Origin: JASHPR01 sp963815375
GTDB lineage: Bacteria > Actinomycetota > Actinomycetes > Streptosporangiales > Streptosporangiaceae
NCBI GenBank assembly: GCA_963815375.1
Contig: CAWFGX010000004.1
Span: 248,001 to 312,000, forward strand
DNA length: 64,000 bases
Direction: 5' to 3'
Under the pieces are notes generated by a model, which ran no database searches, had not been told where the DNA came from, and worked only from the letters and a program-made list of their open reading frames with translations. This document shows, piece after piece, positions 54,557 through 63,822 of this stretch. Within the stretch, counting starts at the first letter, position 1; every line of letters starts with the position of its first letter. The translations under genes were made by a program, and so were the position numbers.

Positions 54557-55740
54557 CGGCGCCGTCCCAGGCGCCTCCGGCGAGTGCGTCCGGTCTGCGT
54601 TTGCTCGCCCACCACGACCTGGGCGGGTGCGGCGACGGGATGCAGGTCATCCGCTGGGGCAACGCGCTCTATGTCGGGCACACCGGCACCACGGGGACCG
54701 GCACGTCGATCCTCGATGTCAGCGACCCCGCGCATCCGGCCCTGGTAGCCCAGTGGCCGGCGCCCGCGCACTCGCACAGTCACAAGGTCCAGGTCGCTGG
54801 CTCGCTGCTGCTGGTGAACCACGAGAAATTCCCGTACAGGGGCAAAGCGGCCGGGCCGCACTCCGCCGGGCTGGCCGTGTACCGGCTCGACCAGCCACTG
54901 CGACCGCGGCAGGTGGGTTTCTGGGCGAGCGGCGGCAGGGGAGTGCACCGCGTCGTATGGGCCGGCGGGCGGTACGCGCACATGTCGGCCACACCCGACG
55001 GTTTCCGCGACCGAATCTGGGTTGTGGTGGACCTGACCGACCCGGCGCGCCCGGCCGAGGCGGCCCGCTGGTGGTGGCCGGGCCAGCGCGATGACGAGCT
55101 GCCCTCCTGGCCCGAGGGCGAGCGGTACGCCGCGCACCACGCCCTCACCGACGGCGATCGCGCCTACCTCGGCTATGACGACGCCGGCCTGGTGATCCTG
55201 GACGTGGCCGACATCACCCGGCCGCGGCAGGTGGGCCAGCTGAGCTGGCCGGGCGGCGGCTCCACGCATACCTGCCTGCCGCTGCCCGGGCGCGGGCTGG
55301 TGGTGGTCACCGACGAGCAGGTAAACGACGGGCCGCAGGCGCCCCGCCGGGACATCCGGGTGATCGACATTTCCGGCGCCTCGCCGCGCGTCGCGGCCGT
55401 CTGCCCGCAGCCCCGCGGCGAGTTCGCGAGGCTGCCCGGGCGGTTCGGCCCGCATAACCTGCACGAGAACCAGCCAGGCAGCTACCGGAGCACCCGCCTG
55501 GTTTTCGCCACCTACTTCAGCGCCGGCGTCCGGGTGTATGACCTGGCGGACCCGGCGCAGCCAGCCGAGGCCGCGCACTGGGTCCCGGAGCCGCCGACCG
55601 GCCAGCCGGCCGCGCAGATCAACGACCTGTTCGTGGATGCCTCAGGGCTGATCTGGGCCACCGACCGGGTGGGCGGCGGCCTCTACGTCCTGGAGCCGGA
55701 ACCCGCCCTGGCGAGGCTGATGAGCGAAGCCAGTCAGTGA
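54553..55740 (+). CDS. LVIVD-repeat (beta-propeller) protein
   Basis: 395 aa made of repeated beta segments of the LVIVD type, e.g. SILDVSDPAHPALVAQW, WVVVDLTDPARPAEAARW, LVILDVADITRPRQVG, VRVYDLADPAQPAEAAHW, consistent with a propeller. No signal peptide is visible. The conserved HKVQ, AHHALTDG, THTCLP and PHNLHENQP segments place histidines that could form a metal or active site, suggesting it may be an enzyme rather than a scaffold. Coupled to the hydrolase by ATGA. Function unproven. Confidence 0.82.
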   Translation: MTAPSQAPPASASGLRLLAHHDLGGCGDGMQVIRWGNALYVGHTGTTGTGTSILDVSDPAHPALVAQWPAPAHSHSHKVQVAGSLLLVNHEKFPYRGKAAGPHSAGLAVYRLDQPLRPRQVGFWASGGRGVHRVVWAGGRYAHMSATPDGFRDRIWVVVDLTDPARPAEAARWWWPGQRDDELPSWPEGERYAAHHALTDGDRAYLGYDDAGLVILDVADITRPRQVGQLSWPGGGSTHTCLPLPGRGLVVVTDEQVNDGPQAPRRDIRVIDISGASPRVAAVCPQPRGEFARLPGRFGPHNLHENQPGSYRSTRLVFATYFSAGVRVYDLADPAQPAEAAHWVPEPPTGQPAAQINDLFVDASGLIWATDRVGGGLYVLEPEPALARLMSEASQ

Positions 55741-55779
55741 CCGCCGGTGCGCCGGGCGCCCGGGTGTGCCTGGCCGCTG

Positions 55780-56163
55780 TCAGCCGCTGCCCTCCTCGAG
55801 CAGCAGGTGGTAGCCGTTCGGGGTACGGGCGTGCAGCACGCGGTAGGTCCAGTCGGCGGCCGGCGTCATGAGCTCCTCGGTGTAGGGGATCCCGGCTTCG
55901 TCCATCCGCTTGCGCGCCAGTTCGATGTCGGAGACTCCGAGCTGCCAGGTCAGCACATGATCGGGGATACTGCGGCGAAACCCGTCCCGCCGCTCGATGC
56001 CGAACTCGACGGTTCCGTGGCCGAGCGAGGTGAAGTCCGGGTACTCGGGACCCTCGTAGGTCACGTGGAAGCCCAGCCGAATGTAAAACTCACGCTCCGC
56101 CGCGAGATCACTGACGAAAAGGATCGGGATGATCCGGCTGAACAAGGCGGTCATAGCGGGCAT
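55780..56163 (-). CDS. VOC-family (glyoxalase/bleomycin-resistance-like) protein
   Basis: 127 aa, the usual size for a single vicinal-oxygen-chelate domain pair: IIPILFVSDLAAEREFYIRL, GHGTVEFGIERRD, then VLTWQLGVSDIELARKRMDE and RVLHARTPNGYHLLLEE. Family members are dioxygenases, isomerases or drug-binding proteins; which one cannot be told here. ATG 56163 or 56154. Convergent with the LVIVD gene; it may be unrelated to the catabolic island. Confidence 0.85.
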   Translation of the reverse strand: MPAMTALFSRIIPILFVSDLAAEREFYIRLGFHVTYEGPEYPDFTSLGHGTVEFGIERRDGFRRSIPDHVLTWQLGVSDIELARKRMDEAGIPYTEELMTPAADWTYRVLHARTPNGYHLLLEEGSG

Positions 56164-56206
56164 CGTAGCGAGACTGTCACGCGAACGGGGCCGGGTGCGC
56201 TCACCT

Positions 56207-56422
56207 GCTGTGTTGGTTTTGCGCCGGCGGGGCGCCTTGGGGCGCCGCGTTTCCCTCGTCGTTCGGTCGCAGGCTCCCTCGCTCCTCAGTACAACGCGGC
56301 ACCGCGCCCCTCCGGCTGTGTTGGTTTTGCGCCGGGGGGGCGCCTTGGGGCGCCGCGTTTCCCTCGTCGTTCGGTCGCAGGCTCCCTCGCTCCTCAGTAC
56401 AACGCGGCACCGCGCCCCTCCG
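56207..56422. repeat. 108-bp tandem duplication
   Basis: Two nearly identical 108-bp copies (56207-56314 and 56315-56422) differing at about one position (GGCGGGG versus GGGGGGG). Each begins GCTGTGTTGGTTTTGCGCCG and ends with the left arm of the adjacent acs terminator hairpin. A small in-frame reading frame crosses both copies on the minus strand but shows no ribosome site. The whole 290-base gap 56164-56453 holds only this and the terminator. Confidence 0.95.
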
Positions 56423-56438
56423 GCGCGGTGCCGCGTTG
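56400..56438 (-). terminator. Strong hairpin terminator of the acetyl-CoA synthetase gene
   Basis: Perfect 17-bp stem CAACGCGGCACCGCGCC (56400-56416) with its complement (56422-56438) and a 5-base loop, starting 15 bases after the acs stop. No U-tract, as is common in actinobacteria. The left arm is also present alone in the first 108-bp repeat copy. Confidence 0.9.
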
Positions 56439-56453
56439 CCTGGCCCGGTGTGG

Positions 56454-58562
<2,109 letters not shown>

Positions 58563-59140
58563 TGCGCGTCCTCCAGCTGGAAGGTGAATCCGGCAAAACG
58601 GATGGAGCTGGCGTCGCCTTGTCAGCGCGAAACACAATCGTATCGCCGCAGGACAAGGGGCGACAGGCCGGTCACAGCGGCGATCATGACCCCGCTGCAA
58701 ACCGCTGTGAGAGGTTGACATCGCCGCGATCAACGGTATGTTGCTGGGCAGTCCAGCACCGGGCCAGCGGCCGGGGCGGTCAGCCGTTCCGACCGTGTTG
58801 TGCCAGGAGAGGGACCATGGTCCCGCTCGTGCCAGGCGCAGCGTGGAAGGGGGGCTGCTCCTCAAGGCTCCGGCTGGGCGGGGGGTTGGACCCGGGTGGG
58901 GCCCGGGTACCCAGTAGACAACGGAGGCCGAGCCCGCTGCCGACGGGACGAACTCCGGTCCGAAGGGACGCTCGGGCCCTCATCCATCCCTCAGCGGCGG
59001 TCCGTGTGCCGTGACCGCCGTCGTCTTGATATCGTCGGCCAGCGCCTCGGGGGGAGCGTGCCGGGGTTCGGCCCGGCTCCGGGATCGAATATCCTTTTCG
59101 ACCGGCGGGGGCGCACCCGCTTCCGGATGAGGCAGGAGAA
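58563..59140. other. 578-base gene-free stretch between acs and the mannosyltransferase gene
   Basis: It must hold the divergent promoters of acs and the mannosyltransferase gene. I see a perfect palindrome GGGACCATGGTCCC (58811-58824) and a hairpin ACCCGGG-tgggg-CCCGGGT (58890-58908). Open frames here have no ribosome site or family likeness. A structured leader RNA is possible but I cannot assign it to a known class. Confidence 0.5.
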
Positions 59141-59890
59141 TTGACGCAGAACGAGCCGGTGGGCCGCGTGGTCGTCATCATTCCCACCTACAACGAGCGT
59201 GAGAACCTGGAATCGATCGCGGCGCGAGTGCGCAGCTCGGTTCCTGACGCCGACCTGCTGGTCGTCGACGACAACAGCCCGGACGGCACCGGCGAGCTCG
59301 CCGACAAGCTCGACGCGGGCGACCCGCAGATCCACGTGCTGCACCGGCCGGGGAAGGCTGGCCTGGGGGCCGCCTACATCGCCGGCTTCGGCTGGGCCCT
59401 GGACCAGGGCTACGGAGCGATGGTCGAGATGGACGCGGACGGGTCGCACCAGCCCGAGGACCTGCCCCGGCTGCTGACCGCGCTGGAGGGCGCTGACGCC
59501 GTCATCGGCTCGCGCTGGGTGAACGGCGGCACGGTCCGCAACTGGCCGAAATCACGGGAGTTCCTCTCCCGGGGCGCCAACACCTATGCCCGGCTGATGC
59601 TCCGGGTGCCGGTCCACGACACCACAGCCGGCTACCGCGCCTACCGGGCGGCGACGCTGCGCGCCATCGGGCTGGACACTGTGCAGTCACAGGGCTACTG
59701 CTTCCAGATAGACCTCACGTTGCGCGCCATTAACGCCGGCCTGACCGTGACAGAGGTGCCGATCACGTTCATCGACCGGGCAAGGGGCTCCAGCAAGATG
59801 AGCCGGGCCGTGGTTGCCGAGGCGTTCTGGCGGGTCACCCAGTGGGGGATGGCAGGCTGGTTCGGCCAGCGTGGCCGGGCAGCCCGCTAA
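59141..59890 (+). CDS. Polyprenol monophosphomannose synthase (GT2, Ppm1 catalytic domain type)
   Basis: 249 aa. Transfers mannose from GDP-mannose to polyprenyl phosphate at the inner membrane face, supplying lipoglycan and protein mannosylation. GT2 motifs: VVIIPTYNERENLE (about 11-24), VVDDNSPDGTGE, VEMDADGSHQPEDLPRL, GSRWVNGG and GSSKMSRAVV. There is no fused acyltransferase domain as in mycobacterial Ppm1. TTG start; the AGGAG site ends only 2 bases before it, unusually close, and GTG 59159 is an alternative. Convergent with rbpA. Confidence 0.9.
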   Translation: MTQNEPVGRVVVIIPTYNERENLESIAARVRSSVPDADLLVVDDNSPDGTGELADKLDAGDPQIHVLHRPGKAGLGAAYIAGFGWALDQGYGAMVEMDADGSHQPEDLPRLLTALEGADAVIGSRWVNGGTVRNWPKSREFLSRGANTYARLMLRVPVHDTTAGYRAYRAATLRAIGLDTVQSQGYCFQIDLTLRAINAGLTVTEVPITFIDRARGSSKMSRAVVAEAFWRVTQWGMAGWFGQRGRAAR

Positions 59891-59903
59891 CGAGAACGCA
59901 AAG

Positions 59904-60293
59904 TCAGGCGCTCTTGCGGTGGCCCGGTGCGTGCGCCTGTGCCTGCTCGCCCGCACCGCTGCTGCGCTGCCCACGGATGACGGCAAGCCGCTCGGCCAGC
60001 ACCTCTTCGAGGTCGGCGACGCTGCGCCGCTCCATGAGCATGTCCCAGTGGCTCCGCGGAGGCTTCGCCTTCTTCGGCGCCGGAAGATCCCCGGTCGCCG
60101 TGACCGCGGTCGCTCCGCAGACCCGGCACTCCCAGTTCACCGGAATCTCGGCCTCGGCGGCGAACGGCACGCTGAAGCGGTGGCCCTTCGGGCAATCGAA
60201 GACCACCTCCTGACGCGGGGCCAGGTCGGTGTTACGGTCGTTCTCGTAGCTCGTGGCTCCGAGCCGAGTGCCGCGTAGTGCACGTTCGGCCAT
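59904..60293 (-). CDS. rbpA: RNA polymerase-binding protein RbpA
   Basis: 129-aa actinobacterial transcription activator that binds the principal sigma factor and RNA polymerase and stabilises the open complex. N-terminal tail MAERALRGTRLGATSYEND, core zinc-type segment with CPKGHRFSVPFA and WECRVCGA, linker and sigma-interaction domain SHWDMLMERRSVADLEEVL. An extended Gln/Ala/His tail follows. A SigR/SigH-type promoter lies 38 bases upstream, as known for Streptomyces rbpA. Confidence 0.96.
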   Translation of the reverse strand: MAERALRGTRLGATSYENDRNTDLAPRQEVVFDCPKGHRFSVPFAAEAEIPVNWECRVCGATAVTATGDLPAPKKAKPPRSHWDMLMERRSVADLEEVLAERLAVIRGQRSSGAGEQAQAHAPGHRKSA

Positions 60294-60330
60294 GGTTTGC
60301 TGCCTCCCCAGGCGCTCAGCCGTCCTTCAT

Positions 60331-60360
60331 GACAACGGTGAGTACCCGGACAAGATTCCC
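60331..60360 (-). promoter_or_regulatory. SigR/SigH-type promoter of rbpA
   Basis: On the minus strand -35 GGGAAT (60360-60355), an 18-base spacer, and -10 GTTGTC (60336-60331). This matches the consensus GGGAAT-N18-GTT of the thiol-oxidative-stress sigma factors SigR/SigH. The predicted start of transcription is about 30 bases before the rbpA ATG. Confidence 0.8.
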
Positions 60361-60497
60361 GCCAGATGGGGATTCCAACCCGCGCGGGCTGTGGTTATTG
60401 CAGAAACCCGCCCCGGAGGGCGTTTTATCGCTGAAACGGCCCGGCCGAGGAGGTTAGTACTGAAAACCGGCTGTCTGCTGTGCGGGGCGGAAGCGGG

Positions 60498-61259
60498 CTA
60501 TGCGGCGGCCGCCCCGTTCCACTGGCCACGGGCGGTCAGCAGATCCCGCAGAGCTGCTGTTTCGTCGGTCATGATGCCGTCGACGCCGAGATCCAGCAGG
60601 TCAGCCATTGCCGCACGGTCGTTGATTGTCCAGACGTGCACCTGCAGGCCGACTGCGCGCGCCCGCCGCAGGAACACCGGGGTGGCGAAGCCGATCGGGA
60701 TCTGGGCACATCGGACCCACAGCCGGCGCAGCTGAGCGGCCAGGGCGGGCCGCGGCGCACCCAGCCGCAGGGCCGCGACCCCGACCGGGGAGGCAGCCAT
60801 GCACACCGGCCGGGGCAGCGCCCGCCGGACTGACCCGAGACGCTGCGCGGAGAACGACGTGACGCAGACCCGGTCCCAGGCTGCCGTCCGCGCGAGGACA
60901 TCGACGAGAGGCCGCACCGCTTGTGCGGCCTTCACGTCGATGTTGAACCGAGCCTGCGGCCACGCGCCGAGCAGGTCCTCCAGCAGCGGGATCGGGTCGG
61001 TGCCGCCAATGCGCGCAGCGCCAACCTCGCGGTGCGGCAGCTTGGCGATCTCCCCGGACCGGTCGGTTACCCGGTCCAGAGTCCGGTCGTGGAACGCGAC
61101 CAGGACCCCGTCCGCTGTCGCGTGAACGTCGGTCTCCAGGTAGCTGTAACCGAGGGACACCGCGTGCTCGAAAGCGCGGAAGGTGTTCTCCGGGAAGTGC
61201 GCGGCACCGCCGCGATGCGCGAACGCGAGCGGGCGCGGCAGGTCCAGGTAGTCACGCAC
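60498..61259 (-). CDS. Glycerophosphodiester phosphodiesterase (GDPD family)
   Basis: 253 aa, the size of a single GDPD TIM barrel. Active-site residues: AFAHRGGAAHFPENTFRAFE (His-Arg and Glu-Asn), YLETDVHATADGVLVAFHD (Glu, Asp, His) and later FNIDVKA (Asp, Lys). No signal peptide, so probably cytoplasmic, of UgpQ type; hydrolyses glycerophosphodiesters to glycerol-3-phosphate. Last gene of the five-gene run from 63343 downward, 36 bases after the TrmH-type gene. Confidence 0.92.
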   Translation of the reverse strand: MRDYLDLPRPLAFAHRGGAAHFPENTFRAFEHAVSLGYSYLETDVHATADGVLVAFHDRTLDRVTDRSGEIAKLPHREVGAARIGGTDPIPLLEDLLGAWPQARFNIDVKAAQAVRPLVDVLARTAAWDRVCVTSFSAQRLGSVRRALPRPVCMAASPVGVAALRLGAPRPALAAQLRRLWVRCAQIPIGFATPVFLRRARAVGLQVHVWTINDRAAMADLLDLGVDGIMTDETAALRDLLTARGQWNGAAAA

Positions 61260-61295
61260 AGCACACAGTATGCAGGTCAGGCGGCTGGCTCGCGG

Positions 61296-61835
61296 TCAAT
61301 CGCTGCGCCATTCCCGGCTCCGTGTCTCGGCCAGGGCGATCGCGGCCGCGGCCGCGACGTTCAGCGACCCGACCCTGCCCACCTGCGGTATGTAGGCGAC
61401 GGTGGCGGCCGCAGACAGCAGAGCCGGGGAGCAGCCACGGTCCTCGTTGCCGACCGCCAGGCACACGTCACCGCCCAGGGGCGCCTCATGCAGTGGCACC
61501 GCGTGGTCAGCCAGCTCGATCGCGATGACGCGCAGCCCCGCCGCCGACGCAGCGGCCACGGCCCGGCCGGGAGCAGCCTCCCGCTCGAACGTGATGAAGC
61601 GCCCGGTTCCCAGCGCAGTCTTCCGCGCCCCAGGATGCTCGGGCGCGGCGGTGTCACCGCACAGCCAGATCCGCTCGACCCCGAAAGCCGCTGCGGTCCT
61701 GATGATCGAGCCGACGTTGAACGGCTGGCCGACGGAATCGAGGATCAGCCCGACCCTGGCCCCGGTGCGCTGCCGCCAGGACCTGTTGAGGCGCTTGACC
61801 TCGGTAGGCCCCAGCGGCCGGGTTCCAGGGCTCAC
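61296..61835 (-). CDS. TrmH/SpoU-family RNA 2'-O-methyltransferase
   Basis: 179-aa SPOUT methyltransferase with the three SpoU motifs: FNVGSIIRTAAAFG (motif 1), LAVGNEDRG (motif 2) and YIPQVGRVGSLNVAAAAAIA (motif 3, knot). The length is close to the core-only TrmH class, so tRNA or rRNA ribose methylation is expected; target not determined. The start overlaps the stop of the upstream methyltransferase gene by 4 bases (GTGA). Confidence 0.92.
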   Translation of the reverse strand: MSPGTRPLGPTEVKRLNRSWRQRTGARVGLILDSVGQPFNVGSIIRTAAAFGVERIWLCGDTAAPEHPGARKTALGTGRFITFEREAAPGRAVAAASAAGLRVIAIELADHAVPLHEAPLGGDVCLAVGNEDRGCSPALLSAAATVAYIPQVGRVGSLNVAAAAAIALAETRSREWRSD

Positions 61836-62434
61836 GGGCCGGCTCCGCTCACCCGCAGCACCCGGTACCCGGACCGCGCGGTGACGCGCTCGGCGGCCCA
61901 GCCCGACTGCACGAGCCAGCGCTGCAGCGAGTCTGCTCCGAGGTATCTCTGGATCACCAGGAAGGCGGCGCCGTCCGGGGTCAGCCGGGCCAGCCAGGTC
62001 TGCAGCAGCGCGTGCAGAGCGGGCTTCCCGATCCTGACCGGCGGGTTGGACCAGATCAGCCGCAACCGTTCCGGGATGGCCTGGTCGGCTGGAGCCACGC
62101 AGCGGACATTTGCCAGGCCGGCGCGCTCGGCGTTCCTGGCGCAGAGCTCCAGCGCCCGGGTGTTGACGTCGACGGCCCAGACCCGGGCGCCGGGGGAGCG
62201 GGCCGCAAGCACCAGCGCGAGCGGCCCGTAGCCGCAGCCGAGGTCGGCGAGGTCCCCGGATGAAGGCGGCTGCGGTGCGGTGTCCAGCAGCAGCCTGGTG
62301 CCCGGGTCCAGCCTGGTCGGCGAGAACATCCCGGAATCAGTTTCCAGCTCCAGGTGCAGGTCAGGCAGGACGACATGCACAGAGCGCGGGTGCCGGGCGG
62401 CTTCTGGCCGCTCGGCGAAGTACTGCTGGCCCAC
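61832..62434 (-). CDS. Class I SAM-dependent methyltransferase (RsmC-like small domain)
   Basis: 200 aa. SAM-binding motif I DLADLGCGYGPLALVL (about 62-77), acidic loop VWAVDVNTRALELC, and motif IV WSNPPVRIGK, the N-P-P tetrapeptide of N-methyltransferases acting on bases. It resembles the catalytic half of 16S rRNA G1207 methyltransferase RsmC without its N-terminal domain. Coupled to the TrmH-type gene and 13 bases after the DUF3817 stop. Confidence 0.9.
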   Translation of the reverse strand: MGQQYFAERPEAARHPRSVHVVLPDLHLELETDSGMFSPTRLDPGTRLLLDTAPQPPSSGDLADLGCGYGPLALVLAARSPGARVWAVDVNTRALELCARNAERAGLANVRCVAPADQAIPERLRLIWSNPPVRIGKPALHALLQTWLARLTPDGAAFLVIQRYLGADSLQRWLVQSGWAAERVTARSGYRVLRVSGAGP

Positions 62435-62447
62435 GCGCTGCCGAGCG

Positions 62448-62888
62448 CTAGCTGGGCCGCTGCGCCGGCGGAGAAGCGGCCGCCGGGGCTGAGTCAGTCT
62501 GTGGGCCGGGCGCTTTTGGCGGGGCCTTTCCCGCCGCGGCCAGCGCAGGGTTGATGTACCTCCGGGTCACCCAGCGCTCGACCACGAACGTCAGCACCGG
62601 GATCGTCCCGGCCAGCAGCACGATCACCGTGCCCGGGGTGGCCAGCTTCATCCCCACCTGGACGGTCATCAGGAACGCGGCGGCCAGGTAGATCAGGTAC
62701 AGGATGCCGTGCAGGGTGCCGACGTAGTTGACGATGACCGTGTTGTGCGCGGCGACCTGCAACGGTATGCCCGCGAATACCAAGATGATCAGCACCACGC
62801 CGGTCACGTACGCCATGACCCGGTACCGGCGCACTGCCGGGACCAGTCTGGCGGGGTCCTGGCGCAGGATGCTGCTACCTGCTCCCAC
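62448..62888 (-). CDS. DUF3817 membrane protein
   Basis: About 146 aa with three hydrophobic helices and the family core YRVMAYVTGVVLIILVF, VGTLHGILYLIYLAAAF and VLTFVVERWVTRRY. The C-terminal tail is Pro/Ala-rich. GTG 62888 has AGGAGG 7 bases upstream; ATG 62918 would extend into the preceding gene. Function unknown; a frequent actinobacterial small membrane protein. In the operon with its neighbours. Confidence 0.9.
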   Translation of the reverse strand: MGAGSSILRQDPARLVPAVRRYRVMAYVTGVVLIILVFAGIPLQVAAHNTVIVNYVGTLHGILYLIYLAAAFLMTVQVGMKLATPGTVIVLLAGTIPVLTFVVERWVTRRYINPALAAAGKAPPKAPGPQTDSAPAAASPPAQRPS

Positions 62889-62899
62889 CCTTGTTCCTC

Positions 62900-63343
62900 C
62901 TATCGCAGGCCGTGCCATCTGCCGTGGCCCTTCACCTGCTGATTCAGGCGGGCCAGGTAGGCGTTGTAGGCCGCGAGCTCTGGATCCTCGCCATCACCGG
63001 TGGCCGCGCTGCCGGTGATGGCCTCAGAGGAATCCCGGAGCGCCTGCGCGCTCGCGAGCCCTCCGGGGAGCTCGACCCCGGCAGCCTCGTCAGCGTCTGC
63101 ATCAGCTGGCGGCTTGAACTCGTCCCGGATGGTCTTCACCCAGAAGGCCAGCCCGAATATCGCGAAAATCGGCCACTCGAACGTGTACGCCCAGCTCAGC
63201 GCGTTGCCGGACTCGGCCCGGTGAAACTGCCAGTCGCCGAGCCACAGCATCCCGATGGTCGCGACTACGGCAAACGCGTGCCAGCCCAGCCACTTCGGGG
63301 TGATCAGGAAGTACCACCGCGGCCGGGACGGAACGCTGGACAT
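62900..63343 (-). CDS. Small two-helix membrane protein, actinobacterial conserved type
   Basis: 147 aa. Two hydrophobic helices: one after LITPKWLGWHAFAVVATIGM (about 14-35) followed by LGDWQFHRAESGN, and WPIFAIFGLAFWVKTIRDEF (about 57-76). An acidic linker and the C-terminal motif AYNAYLARLNQQ follow. I recognise the general pattern from actinobacterial genomes next to DUF3817 but know no function. It is the first gene of the five-gene operon, with 76 bases to the divergent small gene. Confidence 0.8.
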   Translation of the reverse strand: MSSVPSRPRWYFLITPKWLGWHAFAVVATIGMLWLGDWQFHRAESGNALSWAYTFEWPIFAIFGLAFWVKTIRDEFKPPADADADEAAGVELPGGLASAQALRDSSEAITGSAATGDGEDPELAAYNAYLARLNQQVKGHGRWHGLR

Positions 63344-63419
63344 GCCCTGAGCCTAGCGCCGCCGGGCAGGCGGCGAGTCACCGCCGGGCCGACGCTGCTG
63401 ATCAGCGATAATCGGGAGC

Positions 63420-63764
63420 ATGTCTCTTGCGGACCTTCTTTCCGGACGCGGCGGGCTCGCGGGGCGCCTGCCGCAGCGGCTGGACGACCTGCGCGGTCCG
63501 GCTGCCGGGGTCGTCATGCTGCCCCGGCACCTGTCCTGGCCGGGCATGCGCGAGTTTGATGTGTCCGACGGCAGCACCCGGCGCAGCCTGTACGGCATCG
63601 TGCTCACCCAGGGCAGGCGGAACGACGTCGCCAGGTTCCTCAATGCCCGGCTGCTGACCGAGGACTGGCCGCTGATCCGGTCGTCCCTGGACCCCAAGCT
63701 GCGCCGCTGGTGTGAGCGGAGGTTCGAGCTGCGTCCTGCGGACACCGGGGAAGGTGACCACTAG
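63420..63764 (+). CDS. Hypothetical 114-aa protein
   Basis: Soluble, Arg/Leu-rich protein without a recognised domain. Segments such as GVVMLPRHLSWPGMREFDVS, RSLYGIVLTQGRRNDVARFL and LIRSSLDPKLRRWCERRFEL look folded and conserved in style, so it is probably a real gene. Divergent from the five-gene operon and 58 bases before adenylate kinase on the same strand. Confidence 0.65.
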   Translation: MSLADLLSGRGGLAGRLPQRLDDLRGPAAGVVMLPRHLSWPGMREFDVSDGSTRRSLYGIVLTQGRRNDVARFLNARLLTEDWPLIRSSLDPKLRRWCERRFELRPADTGEGDH

Positions 63765-63822
63765 CCGGCACGGCGTATGGTCTGCTCCGGCGGCTTGTGG
63801 CGGACGCGATAGGGGTCACGGC

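Noticed and set aside
56201..56410. Small minus-strand frame across the 108-bp repeat
   Set aside because: It arises because 108 is divisible by three; no ribosome site and it sits beside the acs terminator.
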